Below, one piece after another: positions 51,797 to 61,540 of a stretch of 64,000 nucleotides of DNA (the first letter of the stretch is position 1; each line of letters begins with the position of its first letter). The stretch spans positions 4,513-68,512 of the forward strand of contig NZ_FQZB01000023.1 in the NCBI RefSeq assembly GCF_900141845.1. The letters run 5' to 3'. A program made the position numbers and the translations under genes. This DNA comes from Clostridium cavendishii DSM 21758 (GTDB lineage: Bacteria > Bacillota > Clostridia > Clostridiales > Clostridiaceae). The notes beneath the pieces are model-generated. The model made no database searches. It was not told the DNA's origin and saw nothing but the letters and a program-made list of their open reading frames with translations.

Positions 51797-51810
51797 TTAC
51801 ATTTTTGTTA
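51797..51810 (-). promoter_or_regulatory. Bce-box-like binding site
   Basis: TTACA-TTTT-TGTTA, matching nine of ten fixed positions of the TNACA-N4-TGTAA consensus known for BceR-like regulators. It is inside a larger dyad TAACATTAC-N6-GTTATGTTA (51792-51815) and lies 21 bases upstream of the -35. Probable target of the response regulator at 47695-48366. Confidence 0.6.
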
Positions 51811-51815
51811 TGTTA

Positions 51816-52141
51816 TTATATAAAAAACTTCTTAAAGTTTACTCTAATATTATATAAAATTAATATGTATTATCTAAAACTTATGTATATGTATAAATAA
51901 AAAAATAATATAAGATTTTAAATATGAAAAATATATTTTAACATTATTTATTTTAATAATCACATTATTAACAATAAAACTAATGTTAATATACAGACAA
52001 TCAAACTCAAAAGTATATAATTTTAAAATAGTGTAATTATATTAAATTTATAATATACCAATTTATAAAAGTAATATAATTACACTTCTTGTAAAAATTA
52101 TAGAATTAAATTTGTAAATATTATTTTAAACTTATCCCTTT
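51816..52141. other. AT-rich spacer with an inverted repeat
   Basis: Gap of about 325 bases between the acyltransferase end and the transporter regulatory region. A 14-base inverted repeat (GTGTAATTATATTA at 52031-52044 and its complement at 52072-52085) could be the acyltransferase terminator. No reading frame or RNA family was recognised. Confidence 0.4.
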
Positions 52142-53389
52142 TTATCCTTTCCTACTATGAGCCTTATCCAATATTGGTTTCTCAACAAATTTATATGATA
52201 TAGTAGCAATCAAATATGAAATTCCTATTATAGATAAAGATATTAAAAGCCATGTTCCTATATCATTTATAGCCATATACTGCATACCATTGAAAAATTT
52301 AAGATATACAACATTCATAACTAAATAATGCCATATATATAACCCGAAGGAAACTTTTGCAGTATACTTAAAAAACTTATTATCTAATATTTTTCCAAAT
52401 ATATTTGAATGTGTTGCTGTAATTAATGTTATAGCAATAAGTACTTGGAAATATGGAAAGAAATATGGCTGATTTTGAATACTATGACTAAACTCTGGTG
52501 CATATCTTAAATTCCAAATTAAAATAAATGCACTTACTAATGATATAGCACTAATTATATCAAATATCCACATTTCTTTAAGATGCTTTAATTTATCATT
52601 TATTGAAAAAAGCTGTGTAGTAATTCCTGCAGCCATTATACCTATAGAAAATTGTGCAAAAAATCCTACTGGATTATAGTTTGGCATCCAAGACTTAGCT
52701 CCCCCTATAATTCCAAACTGCCATCCCTTATTTACATCATCGGTTGCGAAACAAATCTGAACTAACTGATTCATAACAAGTATTAATATAAATACCCCAC
52801 ACCAGTATAAGATTGCTTTTTTAAAGGATCTATTCTTGCTAAATTTATATAATATACTCATAAATATAGGCATCAAAAGATAACAAAATACTTCAAAACT
52901 AATAGACCATAACGGACCATTTATATCTGTTGGAAAAAATGTTATATAATGAAAGCCAGATGTAAATGTTGCAGCTGCTAAAACCCTCTGCCAAAGATAT
53001 TGTACATTCATTTTGAATGCTAACATTACTATAACTGAAGCTGCAAGTGCTATATAAAAACCTGGAACTATACGCGCTGCACGTCTTATAACATAATTTT
53101 TTATATTAGGAAAACTTTCATTATTCAAATACTTTTTCCAAAATGGATATGCAAGTAAAAATCCACTTAAAATGAAAAATATACTTGTCCCTGTATTAGC
53201 TACCATTATAAAAAATATTTCTGCTTCTCTCACTCCTCCTGTTTGACTTTGAATATTTAGGTTCCCCCAAAGATGTGTAAATATTATCATTAGACATGCT
53301 ATAGCTCTTAATCCATCAGCTCCTATTAATCTATCGTTTTTAGTTTTTTTCTCATTTGATTTGTTTTCACCAACTCCCCTATCTTTCAT
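52142..53389 (-). CDS. Membrane acyltransferase family 3 (OafA-like)
   Basis: Polytopic acyltransferase of 415 residues with about ten membrane segments. Family signatures are GADGLRAIACLMIIFTHLWGN near the N-terminus (catalytic His), FFILSGFLLAYPFWKKYL, RRAARIVPGFYIAL and GPLWSISFEVFCYLLMP. It probably O-acylates a surface polysaccharide or lipid. GGAGGAGTAAAA precedes the ATG. The next gene upstream is a polysaccharide deacetylase on the same strand, separated by about 240 bases with its own terminator, so they are separate units. Confidence 0.9.
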   Translation of the reverse strand: MKDRGVGENKSNEKKTKNDRLIGADGLRAIACLMIIFTHLWGNLNIQSQTGGVREAEIFFIMVANTGTSIFFILSGFLLAYPFWKKYLNNESFPNIKNYVIRRAARIVPGFYIALAASVIVMLAFKMNVQYLWQRVLAAATFTSGFHYITFFPTDINGPLWSISFEVFCYLLMPIFMSILYKFSKNRSFKKAILYWCGVFILILVMNQLVQICFATDDVNKGWQFGIIGGAKSWMPNYNPVGFFAQFSIGIMAAGITTQLFSINDKLKHLKEMWIFDIISAISLVSAFILIWNLRYAPEFSHSIQNQPYFFPYFQVLIAITLITATHSNIFGKILDNKFFKYTAKVSFGLYIWHYLVMNVVYLKFFNGMQYMAINDIGTWLLISLSIIGISYLIATISYKFVEKPILDKAHSRKG

Positions 53390-53573
53390 TTTTACTCCTC
53401 CTTGTATATTTTTTATATTATACCTAAAGTTCCTTTTTACTTATAGTATAAGTTATAATTAGAGAGTAATAGTTACAAAAGGCGTGAAAAATATTACAAT
53501 TTTATTACAAAAAAGTTACACAATTACAAAAAACCACAAATAATTATCTATTGTATTATATTAATAATTGTTC

Positions 53574-53615
53574 AAAAAAAATGTTTTCCCACCAATTCGG
53601 TAGAAAAACATTTTT
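53574..53615 (-). terminator. Terminator of the second polysaccharide deacetylase gene
   Basis: AAAAATGTTTTTC and GGAAAACATTTTT arms around a loop of about 16 bases, then seven T on the minus strand. Confidence 0.85.
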
Positions 53616-53631
53616 ATTAAAAATTCTATTT

Positions 53632-54618
53632 TTAACTTATTGTTTTAAATTCATATCCATTACCTTTAAAATAATCTATTATTTGTGGTAATAATTCCTT
53701 TGTTTTTACTTTTCCTTGCGCATCATGCATTAATATAACAACTTTATCTTTTCCCTTAGATGTTTTTATAACATAATTAAACATATATTCCTTTGAATAA
53801 GTTTTTCCTTCTGCATCACCATTTAAAGCATTCCAATCTATATTAACTATACCTTCTTTTTTGAAAATTTCGTTTAAATTATTTAAATTAGGATCATGAT
53901 AATAACTTCTACTCATATATCCACCAGGCATTCTTATTACTTTTGTATCAAATTCATTTCCCAAAATCCCTTTCATAGTGGTGTTAGTATTTTCTATCTC
54001 ATTCATAAAATAATCAACATCAACTTTATTACCAGGGTATAATTTTCTAAAATTATGAGTGTAACTATGATTTCCTATAGCATGTCCCTCATTGTATTCT
54101 CTTTTTAAAAGCTCCATGCCTTTTTGATTTTTTATGTTTTCTCCTAAAACAAAAAATGTTCCTTTTACATTCTTAGACTTTAATATATCCAAAACATCAG
54201 CTGTATTTTGATTGCTTGGACCATCATCAAAAGTTAAAAATACATATTTTTTACCATCACTCTTATAGTTATTTTTCAACATATTTGTTACTTCATTTCT
54301 ATCTATAGTATATTTTAAGCCTTCTTCATTAACATTTTTATTATTTGCCAATTTGTGTTTGTCCACATTTTCTATATTTACTTTATTGTCTTTAACTTCA
54401 TCTTTTTCACTTTCATTTTGCTTTTTATTATCATCTACTTTTTCAACTGTGCTTGCTTGTACAACTTTATTTCTTGTCGAAGTTGAATTATATAATTTCG
54501 TCATTTGTATTCCTATAGTGACTAAAAAAATTATTAATGTAATTGATAAAAATATTCTCTTTTTTCTTCTGTTTCTTTTCATTATCTTTTTACTAGTTTT
54601 TCTACCTTCAAATCTCAT
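53632..54618 (-). CDS. Polysaccharide deacetylase (NodB family) with membrane anchor
   Basis: A 328-residue type II membrane protein: basic N-terminus then IFLSITLIIFLVTIGIQMT, a charged linker of about 80 residues rich in Lys, Asn and Glu, then the NodB domain (about 125-328). Motifs are YVFLTFDDGPSNQN, GNHSYTHNFRKLYPG, VIRMPGGYMSRS, DWNALNGDAEG and VVILMHDAQGK, all intact. The linker distinguishes it from the paralogue at 12177-13007. Expected to deacetylate peptidoglycan, conferring lysozyme resistance in known relatives. Confidence 0.88.
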   Translation of the reverse strand: MRFEGRKTSKKIMKRNRRKKRIFLSITLIIFLVTIGIQMTKLYNSTSTRNKVVQASTVEKVDDNKKQNESEKDEVKDNKVNIENVDKHKLANNKNVNEEGLKYTIDRNEVTNMLKNNYKSDGKKYVFLTFDDGPSNQNTADVLDILKSKNVKGTFFVLGENIKNQKGMELLKREYNEGHAIGNHSYTHNFRKLYPGNKVDVDYFMNEIENTNTTMKGILGNEFDTKVIRMPGGYMSRSYYHDPNLNNLNEIFKKEGIVNIDWNALNGDAEGKTYSKEYMFNYVIKTSKGKDKVVILMHDAQGKVKTKELLPQIIDYFKGNGYEFKTIS

Positions 54619-54774
54619 GATTTTTCGTCATCTCCTCTAAGCTCTCTACATATTTATAGTATAATCTACAATTGCATAGAAATCGTGACAAAATCTTTAC
54701 ATGAGGTTACAGAATAGTTACAAAAAAGTATATTGATATAAATGTAGATTTAAAATTGAAACATATATAATATA

Positions 54775-55806
54775 TTAAATTACATTAAATCTAAACTTTG
54801 TCCATTTACTGTAAACAGTATTAGCTTCTAAAATAGATTTTTCAATGAAAGCATTATTATACCCAATTGGTGGCTCTTGTGCCTCTAAGCATATACCTAA
54901 TCTTTCAATGTAATTTCCACCTTCTATTAAAGCTCTATTATCTGGATAATTACCACTATAAATTACAGTGCTTGTATTATTAGTAGTCATTTCTAAAGTT
55001 CTTCCTGATTCATCGTCAATTAGAATTATTTTTTTATCCTTATCTAATATAAAACAATGATCTAAACCTCTTTCAGCCTTAACAAAGTTATTATTTATTA
55101 CATCTTTTAGTAGTTTTTCCTTATTAAAGTCCAAAACTGTATCTTTGGTGTCAAGAAGTTTACCCGTAGGCGTACTTTCATTTACTGTTTCTAAATATTG
55201 ACTACTACCTACCTTAAGTTTATGTTTTAATATATCCTTTTTGTGGTTCCCACTTAAATTAAAGTAAGAATGATTAGTTAAATTCATCAATGTAGTTTCA
55301 GTAGTTTTCCCTTCATAACTTATTAAAAACTCATCTTTATTATTTAATATATATTCTACTTTTATATATGCCTCTCCAGGATATCCTTCTTCATAAGCTT
55401 TAGAAATAGTAGTAAAAATGAGCTTTATTGTAGTTTCGTCTTTTAAAGTATCTACCTTCCAAAACTTCTTATTAAAACCATTTATTCCACCATGACCTTG
55501 GTTTCTATTGTAGTTTTTATTAAATTCTAAAGTTTCACCACAAAGTTCCACCTTACCATCAGCAATTCTTCCAGCTGTCCTTCCTATAATAGCCCCTAAA
55601 TAGGAGGGATTATCTATATAATCTCTCCAATCTTTATAAGCTAAAACCACATTTTCAAAATTATTAAATCTATCTTTAACTTTAATTTCTGTAATTATTC
55701 CACCTAAATTTAATGCTGTTATCTTCATACCATTATCATTTATCAAACTATACTTTACAACATCTTGTTTATTCAGTTTTCCAATAATGTTACTCTCTAT
55801 TTTCAT
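54775..55806 (-). CDS. galM: Galactose mutarotase (aldose 1-epimerase)
   Basis: Cytoplasmic enzyme of 343 residues that interconverts alpha and beta galactose. Family signatures: NQGHGGINGFNKKFWKV (catalytic His), TLMNLTNHSYFNLSGN (His), and LEAQEPPIGYNNAF (catalytic Glu in the family's C-terminal motif). It is the last gene of galK-galT-galM, 14 bases after galT. No terminator was identified directly after it. Confidence 0.93.
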   Translation of the reverse strand: MKIESNIIGKLNKQDVVKYSLINDNGMKITALNLGGIITEIKVKDRFNNFENVVLAYKDWRDYIDNPSYLGAIIGRTAGRIADGKVELCGETLEFNKNYNRNQGHGGINGFNKKFWKVDTLKDETTIKLIFTTISKAYEEGYPGEAYIKVEYILNNKDEFLISYEGKTTETTLMNLTNHSYFNLSGNHKKDILKHKLKVGSSQYLETVNESTPTGKLLDTKDTVLDFNKEKLLKDVINNNFVKAERGLDHCFILDKDKKIILIDDESGRTLEMTTNNTSTVIYSGNYPDNRALIEGGNYIERLGICLEAQEPPIGYNNAFIEKSILEANTVYSKWTKFRFNVI

Positions 55807-55820
55807 ATTATTACCTCAAA

Positions 55821-57323
55821 CTATTTATTTAAATAATCTATAAAAGCCTTTTTGCCTTCTAAACTACCTTTGAAAATGTCACAGTGCTCTAAAACACTAG
55901 TAAACTTATTTCCAACCTCTTTTTTTATAACGCTTTCTACCTCAGCTTTAGATATTATTCCTTTTTTGTTTATAAGTTCTTGAAGCCATTTCTTATGTTT
56001 AAATATTAAATCATTCTCTTTTAAATCCCCTAAAGATTTTTCTCCTGTTAAATAAGCCTGTGCTTCCTTAAGCTCCCCTTTTAATCTTGCTGGCAATACT
56101 GCAAGTCCCATAACTTCAATTAAACCTATATTCTCTTTTTTTATATGATGAAGCTCTTTATGGGGATGATATATACCTTCTGGATGCTCTTTAGAAACCC
56201 TATTATTTCTTAAAACCAAATCAAATTCAAATTCTTCTCCCCTTCTTCTACAGATAGGTGTTATTGTATTGTGTGGTTCCTGTTTAGTAAATGCTATTAT
56301 ATTCCTATTTTTATCACTATAAACCTTAAACTTTTGAAGAATATAATTTGCACAAGCTACTAAGGTATTTTTATCCTTACCCTTTATTCTTACTACTGCC
56401 ATAGGCCATTTAATAAAACTAGCCTTAATATTTTCAAAACCTTTTATTTCAAACTCTATTTCTGAAGCCGATTTACTCATAGCAAATTCATAATTGCCTC
56501 CTTGAAAATGATCATGAGCCAATATAGAACCTCCAACTATAGGTAAATCTGCATTAGAACCTATAAAATAATGGGGAAATTGTTCTGTAAAATCACTAAG
56601 CCTTTTAAAAGTATCTTCTGTAATCTTCATAGGCTCATGATTTTCTTTTAGTACTATACAATGTTCATTGTAGTAAACATAAGGTGAATATTGTAGAAAC
56701 CATTTCTCTTTATTTAATATTAATGGAATTATCCTATGATTACTTCTCCCTGGATGATTTATTCTACCTATATATCCTTCATTTTCTTTACATAGCAAAC
56801 ATTTAGGATAACTAGAACTCTTTATTAATTTACTTGCAGCTATTTCCTTGGGGTCTTTTTCAGGCTTAGACAAATTTATAGTAATATCTAAATCTCCATA
56901 CTTAGTTTTATGCTTCCATTTTATATCCTTTTTCACATCATAAGTCCTTATATAGTTAGAATTTTTACTTAAGTCATAAAAATAATCTGTAGCACTTTTA
57001 GGGTTATTCTTATATAATTCATTAAATTCTTTTATTATATTTGAGGGTCTATCTATAAATATCCCCATAATCTCAGTTTCAAAGAGTTCTCTTCTAGTAA
57101 CTGTATCTTCTTTAAGAACTCCATTACTTAAAGCAAAATTATCTATATTTAATAGAATATCTTGAAGAGATGTTATTTCTATATCTCTATTTTCTTCATA
57201 ATTATCTAAATTAAGAAAAGCTAATATTTTATTTATATAATAAATTTTATCTTGTTGCTCTATTAATGACATATCTAAAGCATATTTTATTAAACTATCT
57301 ATATAATGATAAATATTATTCAT
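55821..57323 (-). CDS. galT: UDP-glucose--hexose-1-phosphate uridylyltransferase, class II
   Basis: Leloir enzyme of about 500 residues, the long Firmicute form rather than the 350-residue class I protein. The nucleophilic histidine region is GGSILAHDHFQGGNYEF. Other markers are CLLCKENEGYIGRINHPGRSNHR with a metal-like Cys pair, and GIYHPHKELHHIKKENIGLIEVMGLAVLP. The start at MNNIYHYIDSLIKYAL is preferred because it matches the usual family N-terminus; AAGGAAGGA lies 13 bases upstream and an earlier frame start (57353) contains that site. Confidence 0.9.
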   Translation of the reverse strand: MNNIYHYIDSLIKYALDMSLIEQQDKIYYINKILAFLNLDNYEENRDIEITSLQDILLNIDNFALSNGVLKEDTVTRRELFETEIMGIFIDRPSNIIKEFNELYKNNPKSATDYFYDLSKNSNYIRTYDVKKDIKWKHKTKYGDLDITINLSKPEKDPKEIAASKLIKSSSYPKCLLCKENEGYIGRINHPGRSNHRIIPLILNKEKWFLQYSPYVYYNEHCIVLKENHEPMKITEDTFKRLSDFTEQFPHYFIGSNADLPIVGGSILAHDHFQGGNYEFAMSKSASEIEFEIKGFENIKASFIKWPMAVVRIKGKDKNTLVACANYILQKFKVYSDKNRNIIAFTKQEPHNTITPICRRRGEEFEFDLVLRNNRVSKEHPEGIYHPHKELHHIKKENIGLIEVMGLAVLPARLKGELKEAQAYLTGEKSLGDLKENDLIFKHKKWLQELINKKGIISKAEVESVIKKEVGNKFTSVLEHCDIFKGSLEGKKAFIDYLNK

Positions 57324-57377
57324 AATAACTATCATTCCTTCCTTTGCATTCAAAGTACCAAACTTAATAAATCCTTT

Positions 57378-58544
57378 TTATATACTTATTTCTCTTGTTC
57401 CATCTCCAACTTTTACTTTATAAAAATCTGCTTCATAACCTATTTCTTTTTTATAAGCTATTCCTACATTCTTAATAAATTCTTCTACATACTCTTCTTT
57501 AACTATTGAAACAGTACAACCTCCAAAACCTGCCCCTGTCATTCTTGATCCTATTAAACCTTCTTGTTTCCATGCTAACTCAACCAAGGTATCTAGTTCT
57601 TTACCAGTTACTTCATAATCATCTTTTAAAGAATCATGAGAAGCTTTCATAAGCATTCCAAAGGCTTCTAAATTCCCCTCTTTTAGTACTTTTACAGCCT
57701 TTTTAGTTCTTTCATTTTCACTAATTGCATGATGTGCTCTTTTCATACATACTTCATCTTCTATAGAAGATTTATATTTTTCAAACAAATCTAAATTTAA
57801 ATCACATAGATTATTTATATTTACTACCTTTTGTAAAGATTCTAAAGCTCTATTACATTCTCCTCTTCTTTCATTGTACTTAGAATCTGCTAAAGTCCTT
57901 CTCTTATTTGTATTTGCTATAACTATTAAGGCGTCTTTAAGTATTAAAGGTACATAAGTATACGTAATAGTATTAGTGTCTAGCAAAACAGCACAATTTT
58001 CTTTTCCCATACCTATTATAAATTGATCCATTATACCACAATTGACTCCAATATATTCATTTTCAGCCTGCTTACAATACTTAACTCTTTCAACCTTATC
58101 TATATTCATATTGTAGATATTATTTAGTATAATAGCTGTACATAATTCTATAGACGCAGAAGAAGATAATCCTGCTCCATTAGGTATATTGCCATAAAAT
58201 AAAACATCGAAACCTGTTTTTATTTCATACCCAGCCTTTTTTAATACGCTTATTACTCCCTTTGGATAATTAGCCCAATCATGAATTTTATCATAATCTA
58301 AATTATCTAATGAGACCTCTATAACTCCTAAGCTATTAAAATTTTTAGAATATAATCTTATTTTATTATCCTGTCTTTCCTTTACCAATCCATAAGTTCC
58401 TATATTTAGGGCACAAGGAAAAACATTACCACCATTATAATCTGTATGTTCCCCTATTAAATTCACTCTTCCCGGAGCAAAAAAGGCTCTTTCTGGTTCT
58501 TGTCCAAATATCTCCATATAATCTTTCTTTAATTCTACTATCAT
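57378..58544 (-). CDS. galK: Galactokinase
   Basis: GHMP kinase of 388 residues that phosphorylates galactose. The signature APGRVNLIGEHTDYNGGNVFPCAL is at 23-46, the ATP loop is NGAGLSSSASIELCTAI, the active-site Asp lies in CGIMDQFIIGMGK, and the third motif is MTGAGFGGCTVSIV. Its order with galT and galM forms the Leloir operon. GGAGATAGATAAAA precedes the ATG. Confidence 0.95.
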   Translation of the reverse strand: MIVELKKDYMEIFGQEPERAFFAPGRVNLIGEHTDYNGGNVFPCALNIGTYGLVKERQDNKIRLYSKNFNSLGVIEVSLDNLDYDKIHDWANYPKGVISVLKKAGYEIKTGFDVLFYGNIPNGAGLSSSASIELCTAIILNNIYNMNIDKVERVKYCKQAENEYIGVNCGIMDQFIIGMGKENCAVLLDTNTITYTYVPLILKDALIVIANTNKRRTLADSKYNERRGECNRALESLQKVVNINNLCDLNLDLFEKYKSSIEDEVCMKRAHHAISENERTKKAVKVLKEGNLEAFGMLMKASHDSLKDDYEVTGKELDTLVELAWKQEGLIGSRMTGAGFGGCTVSIVKEEYVEEFIKNVGIAYKKEIGYEADFYKVKVGDGTREISI

Positions 58545-58578
58545 TTTTATCTATCTCCATAACCTAATATTTATTAAA

Positions 58579-58633
58579 TTAAGGCATATTGAAAAAATTA
58601 TATTACCCTATTATTTTTTAAAACATGCCTTAA
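58579..58633 (-). terminator. Long-loop inverted repeat between the beta-helix gene and galK
   Basis: TTAAGGCAT and ATGCCTTAA, perfect 9-base arms with a 37-base loop, in the 114-base gap before galK. It may partly separate the uronate and galactose units. Confidence 0.45.
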
Positions 58634-58658
58634 CTCTTTTTATAAATTTAATCTTTAT

Positions 58659-60791
58659 TTACTTTTCTTTTACAATTAATTGAGGTTTTACATTTCCTTC
58701 TCTTGAAGAAAACTTAATCATATTTTTTTGGCGACTACTATTTGGCGTTTCTTCATTTACTAATAATAAATTAAGCTTCTTACTTTTAGTGTTGTTGTTG
58801 TTCAAATAATTTGTTAAATCTAAAGCCACCCAATTTCCTTCATCATTATCATTTATACTTATTGAACCTATATAAATTCCTTTTGCAGGTGATTGCTTCC
58901 AAGTTAAAGTTTCTTCATTTATATCGGAAGCTTCATAAACTTTAATCTCTCTTGTTGAATCTTGACCTTTGGGAAATTTATCTGTAAAAGATACAAATAA
59001 TCTTAATATAGTTGAAGAAGCCTTTTCTTTATCATAATTACTTAAATCAAAGCTTACATATGATTTTCTTGCATAATCTGCTGCGTCACTCTTTACTACC
59101 AATTCAGTTTCATTACTATAATTTTTATCTGAATATATCCCATCTCTCACATATCCATCTTCCACAGCTTCAAATACCTTATTATTTTTTACATTATCTT
59201 TTGCTCCGTATTCGAAATATCCTATATCAACAGGACTTCCGTCTAATAAATTTCCATAGTAATCCATACCGCCATTGTTTGCTATGATTCTTCCCTTATC
59301 TATAGCTGGAGATTCTGCTCTTAAAGTATAATCCTTAGTATTTTCTAAACCTAACTTAGCCTCACCTGGGTTCATTAATAATGGGTTACTGGTTATTAAA
59401 CCTGGATGACTGGATGGTTTATTTGTATTATTTTCTATCTCATTGTATATAACATTATTTGAGAATTCTCCTGAAACAGGAGAATTAGAAAACTGCATAT
59501 TTCCGTGTACTTCTACTATATTATTAAAAAACTTAATATATGGTTTATTTGTACAATCAAAAAGAGTTGTTTTTATCCCAGCTTTACTGTATATTGTATT
59601 GTTATATATTAATGGAGCAGAGTTTGCACTAGTAGGTAAATAGAAGAAAATATCATTTCTAACTGGACTTCCTGTATTATCTCCATCATTTACACTTAAG
59701 TTATACCTAAAAATACTTCCTGTTGAGCCATCCATAAATAGACAGAATCCACCTTTATTATCATGGCTATAGTTATATTGAACTATTGTATTTTTACAAT
59801 ATAAATCTATATCAAAAGCTTCCCCATCATTAAAACCATACTTTCCACCATAGACTTCATTATGCTGCATTATGGCCCCATCGCTAGCAAACACCCAACA
59901 GCCAGCATAATTTCTTGAACCTACATAAGTATTACAATAATTTTTAACAGTATTTTTTTCTATTAATCCTCCATATTTAGTTTCACCTAATACCATTCCA
60001 TCCCCTAAGATTTCTTCAACAAAGTTATTTCTAAATATTATATTAGAATTAACCTTTGGATAACTTTCAGAAGTTCCAGAAATCACTACAGTTTTATTTC
60101 TAATTCCTTCTATTGATACATCCTTTACATGGTTAGATTCAACTAAAGCATCATTATAACCTGATGCTGCCGAGCCTGTACTTTTACCATCTTTGTCTAT
60201 ATTTATTCCTATTAATACTATTCCTCCAGTTATCTTATAGCCATCCTTATCAGAATTTACATCATGAACATAACAATTTTTTATATAAATATGATTCTTT
60301 ACTGTTCCTGATGTATTATAAGCTAATATACCAGCTCTATTAGATTTTACTGTTTCATTATAATTCGATACATCAATGTTATTTATTTCCCAATATTCTT
60401 GGTTGTATAGCATAACTGCCCCTGATACTTTTGCAGGATATGTTGTACCATTACCACTTATAATTGGCTTATTACCTTGTCCATAACTATCTAATATTAT
60501 TGGCTTACCGGCAGTACCTGATCCTTTTGGCCAAAGCTGGCCTGTCCATTTACTGCCAGCTTTTAATAGGATTTTATCTCCAGGTATAAATGTAATCGAA
60601 TTCACCTTATCTAAAGTTTTCCAAGGAGTTAATTCACTAGTTCCTAAATTGTTATCATTACCACCTATACTGTCCACATAATAAGTTGTTCCAGTGTTAG
60701 CTTTAACAATTACAGAATTACTGATATTGATTTGCATGATTGAAAACAATAGTGTAATACAAAAGATTATTATACTTTTAAAACGTTTCAT
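58659..60791 (-). CDS. Secreted right-handed beta-helix protein with C-terminal DNRLRE-type module
   Basis: A 710-residue exported protein with signal peptide (SIIIFCITLLFSIMQINISNSVIVKA). From residue 36 it begins TYYVDSIGGNDNNLGTSELTPW, the common entry to parallel beta-helix polysaccharide-active proteins, then PbH1-type repeats to about 500 (HIYIKNCYVHDVNSD, NIIFRNNFVEEILGDG, NTIVQYNYSHDNKGG). Residues about 545-710 form a jelly-roll module of the DNRLRE/CBM96 type (YVRDGIYSDKNYSNETELVVKSD). No catalytic triplet of a known lyase family could be picked out with confidence. Its neighbours degrade uronic acids and galactose, so a pectin- or host-glycan-directed role is likely. GGAGATGTGATTAAC precedes the ATG. 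Confidence 0.82.
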   Translation of the reverse strand: MKRFKSIIIFCITLLFSIMQINISNSVIVKANTGTTYYVDSIGGNDNNLGTSELTPWKTLDKVNSITFIPGDKILLKAGSKWTGQLWPKGSGTAGKPIILDSYGQGNKPIISGNGTTYPAKVSGAVMLYNQEYWEINNIDVSNYNETVKSNRAGILAYNTSGTVKNHIYIKNCYVHDVNSDKDGYKITGGIVLIGINIDKDGKSTGSAASGYNDALVESNHVKDVSIEGIRNKTVVISGTSESYPKVNSNIIFRNNFVEEILGDGMVLGETKYGGLIEKNTVKNYCNTYVGSRNYAGCWVFASDGAIMQHNEVYGGKYGFNDGEAFDIDLYCKNTIVQYNYSHDNKGGFCLFMDGSTGSIFRYNLSVNDGDNTGSPVRNDIFFYLPTSANSAPLIYNNTIYSKAGIKTTLFDCTNKPYIKFFNNIVEVHGNMQFSNSPVSGEFSNNVIYNEIENNTNKPSSHPGLITSNPLLMNPGEAKLGLENTKDYTLRAESPAIDKGRIIANNGGMDYYGNLLDGSPVDIGYFEYGAKDNVKNNKVFEAVEDGYVRDGIYSDKNYSNETELVVKSDAADYARKSYVSFDLSNYDKEKASSTILRLFVSFTDKFPKGQDSTREIKVYEASDINEETLTWKQSPAKGIYIGSISINDNDEGNWVALDLTNYLNNNNTKSKKLNLLLVNEETPNSSRQKNMIKFSSREGNVKPQLIVKEK

Positions 60792-60831
60792 TGTTAATCA
60801 CATCTCCTTTTATTTTGTGGAAATTTTAAAA

Positions 60832-61470
60832 TTAAAAGCCTATTTCTTCTCCTACTATTATTATGGTAAATCTATTATGGAATTTTTGCCCATTGTTTAT
60901 AATAGATACATAATTACATACTCTATCCTTAACTAAACAATTCGTACATATTCCATTTTCTGTACAAGGTGTTTTGTGTGATATTCTTTTTGCATTTAAT
61001 ATAGCTACCTTCTTTATCCTAGCTTCTGCTTCTTTTAAATCTTCTACTACTTTATTTACTCCTGCTACTACAATTACCTTTTTAGGTCCAAATATCATAG
61101 CTGCTGCTCTATTTCCTGTGGAGTCCATGTTTACTAGTTCTCCATTTTTTGTTATAGCATTAGTACTAGTTACTAGATAATCTGCTAACATTGATTGTCT
61201 CATTATTTCAACTATTTCCTCAAAGGGCAAGTTCTGATATCTGTCATAAAATTTATAATCACTACTTCTAAAACTATCTATTATGTTCATTTTTTCTAAA
61301 GTTACAGAGCCACCTACAGCAATGCTTGAACCTTTTGGTATTAAATTCAAAACTAATTCTTTTGCTTCTAAGAGATTATCTACGTATATTGCGTTATACT
61401 TTTTTTCTTTAAGTGTTTTAACTATTTCTTTAGCATCACAGATATTTTTCCACTTTTTTATATCTACCAT
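60832..61470 (-). CDS. LUD-domain (LutC/YkgG-like) protein
   Basis: A 212-residue cytoplasmic protein of the lactate-utilisation fold family. Signatures include IPKGSSIAVGGSVTLEKMNI, ADYLVTSTNAITKNGELVNMDSTGNRAAAMIFGPKKVIVVAGVNKVV and the cysteine-bearing CTENGICTNCLVKDRVCNYVSII near the C-terminus. The four cysteines could hold an Fe-S cluster. No LutA or LutB partner is present. It lies between the beta-helix gene and kdgK, and the role in that setting is unknown. Confidence 0.85.
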   Translation of the reverse strand: MVDIKKWKNICDAKEIVKTLKEKKYNAIYVDNLLEAKELVLNLIPKGSSIAVGGSVTLEKMNIIDSFRSSDYKFYDRYQNLPFEEIVEIMRQSMLADYLVTSTNAITKNGELVNMDSTGNRAAAMIFGPKKVIVVAGVNKVVEDLKEAEARIKKVAILNAKRISHKTPCTENGICTNCLVKDRVCNYVSIINNGQKFHNRFTIIIVGEEIGF

Positions 61471-61540
61471 TTTCTTATACTCCTCCTTTCCTCTAATTTA
61501 GCTTACTATCTAAATTAAGATAATAACTAGCAAAACATTC

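Noticed and set aside
52031..52085. 14-base inverted repeat in AT-rich DNA, considered as a strong terminator
   Set aside because: The loop is long and there is no T-run; kept only as a note within the spacer entry.
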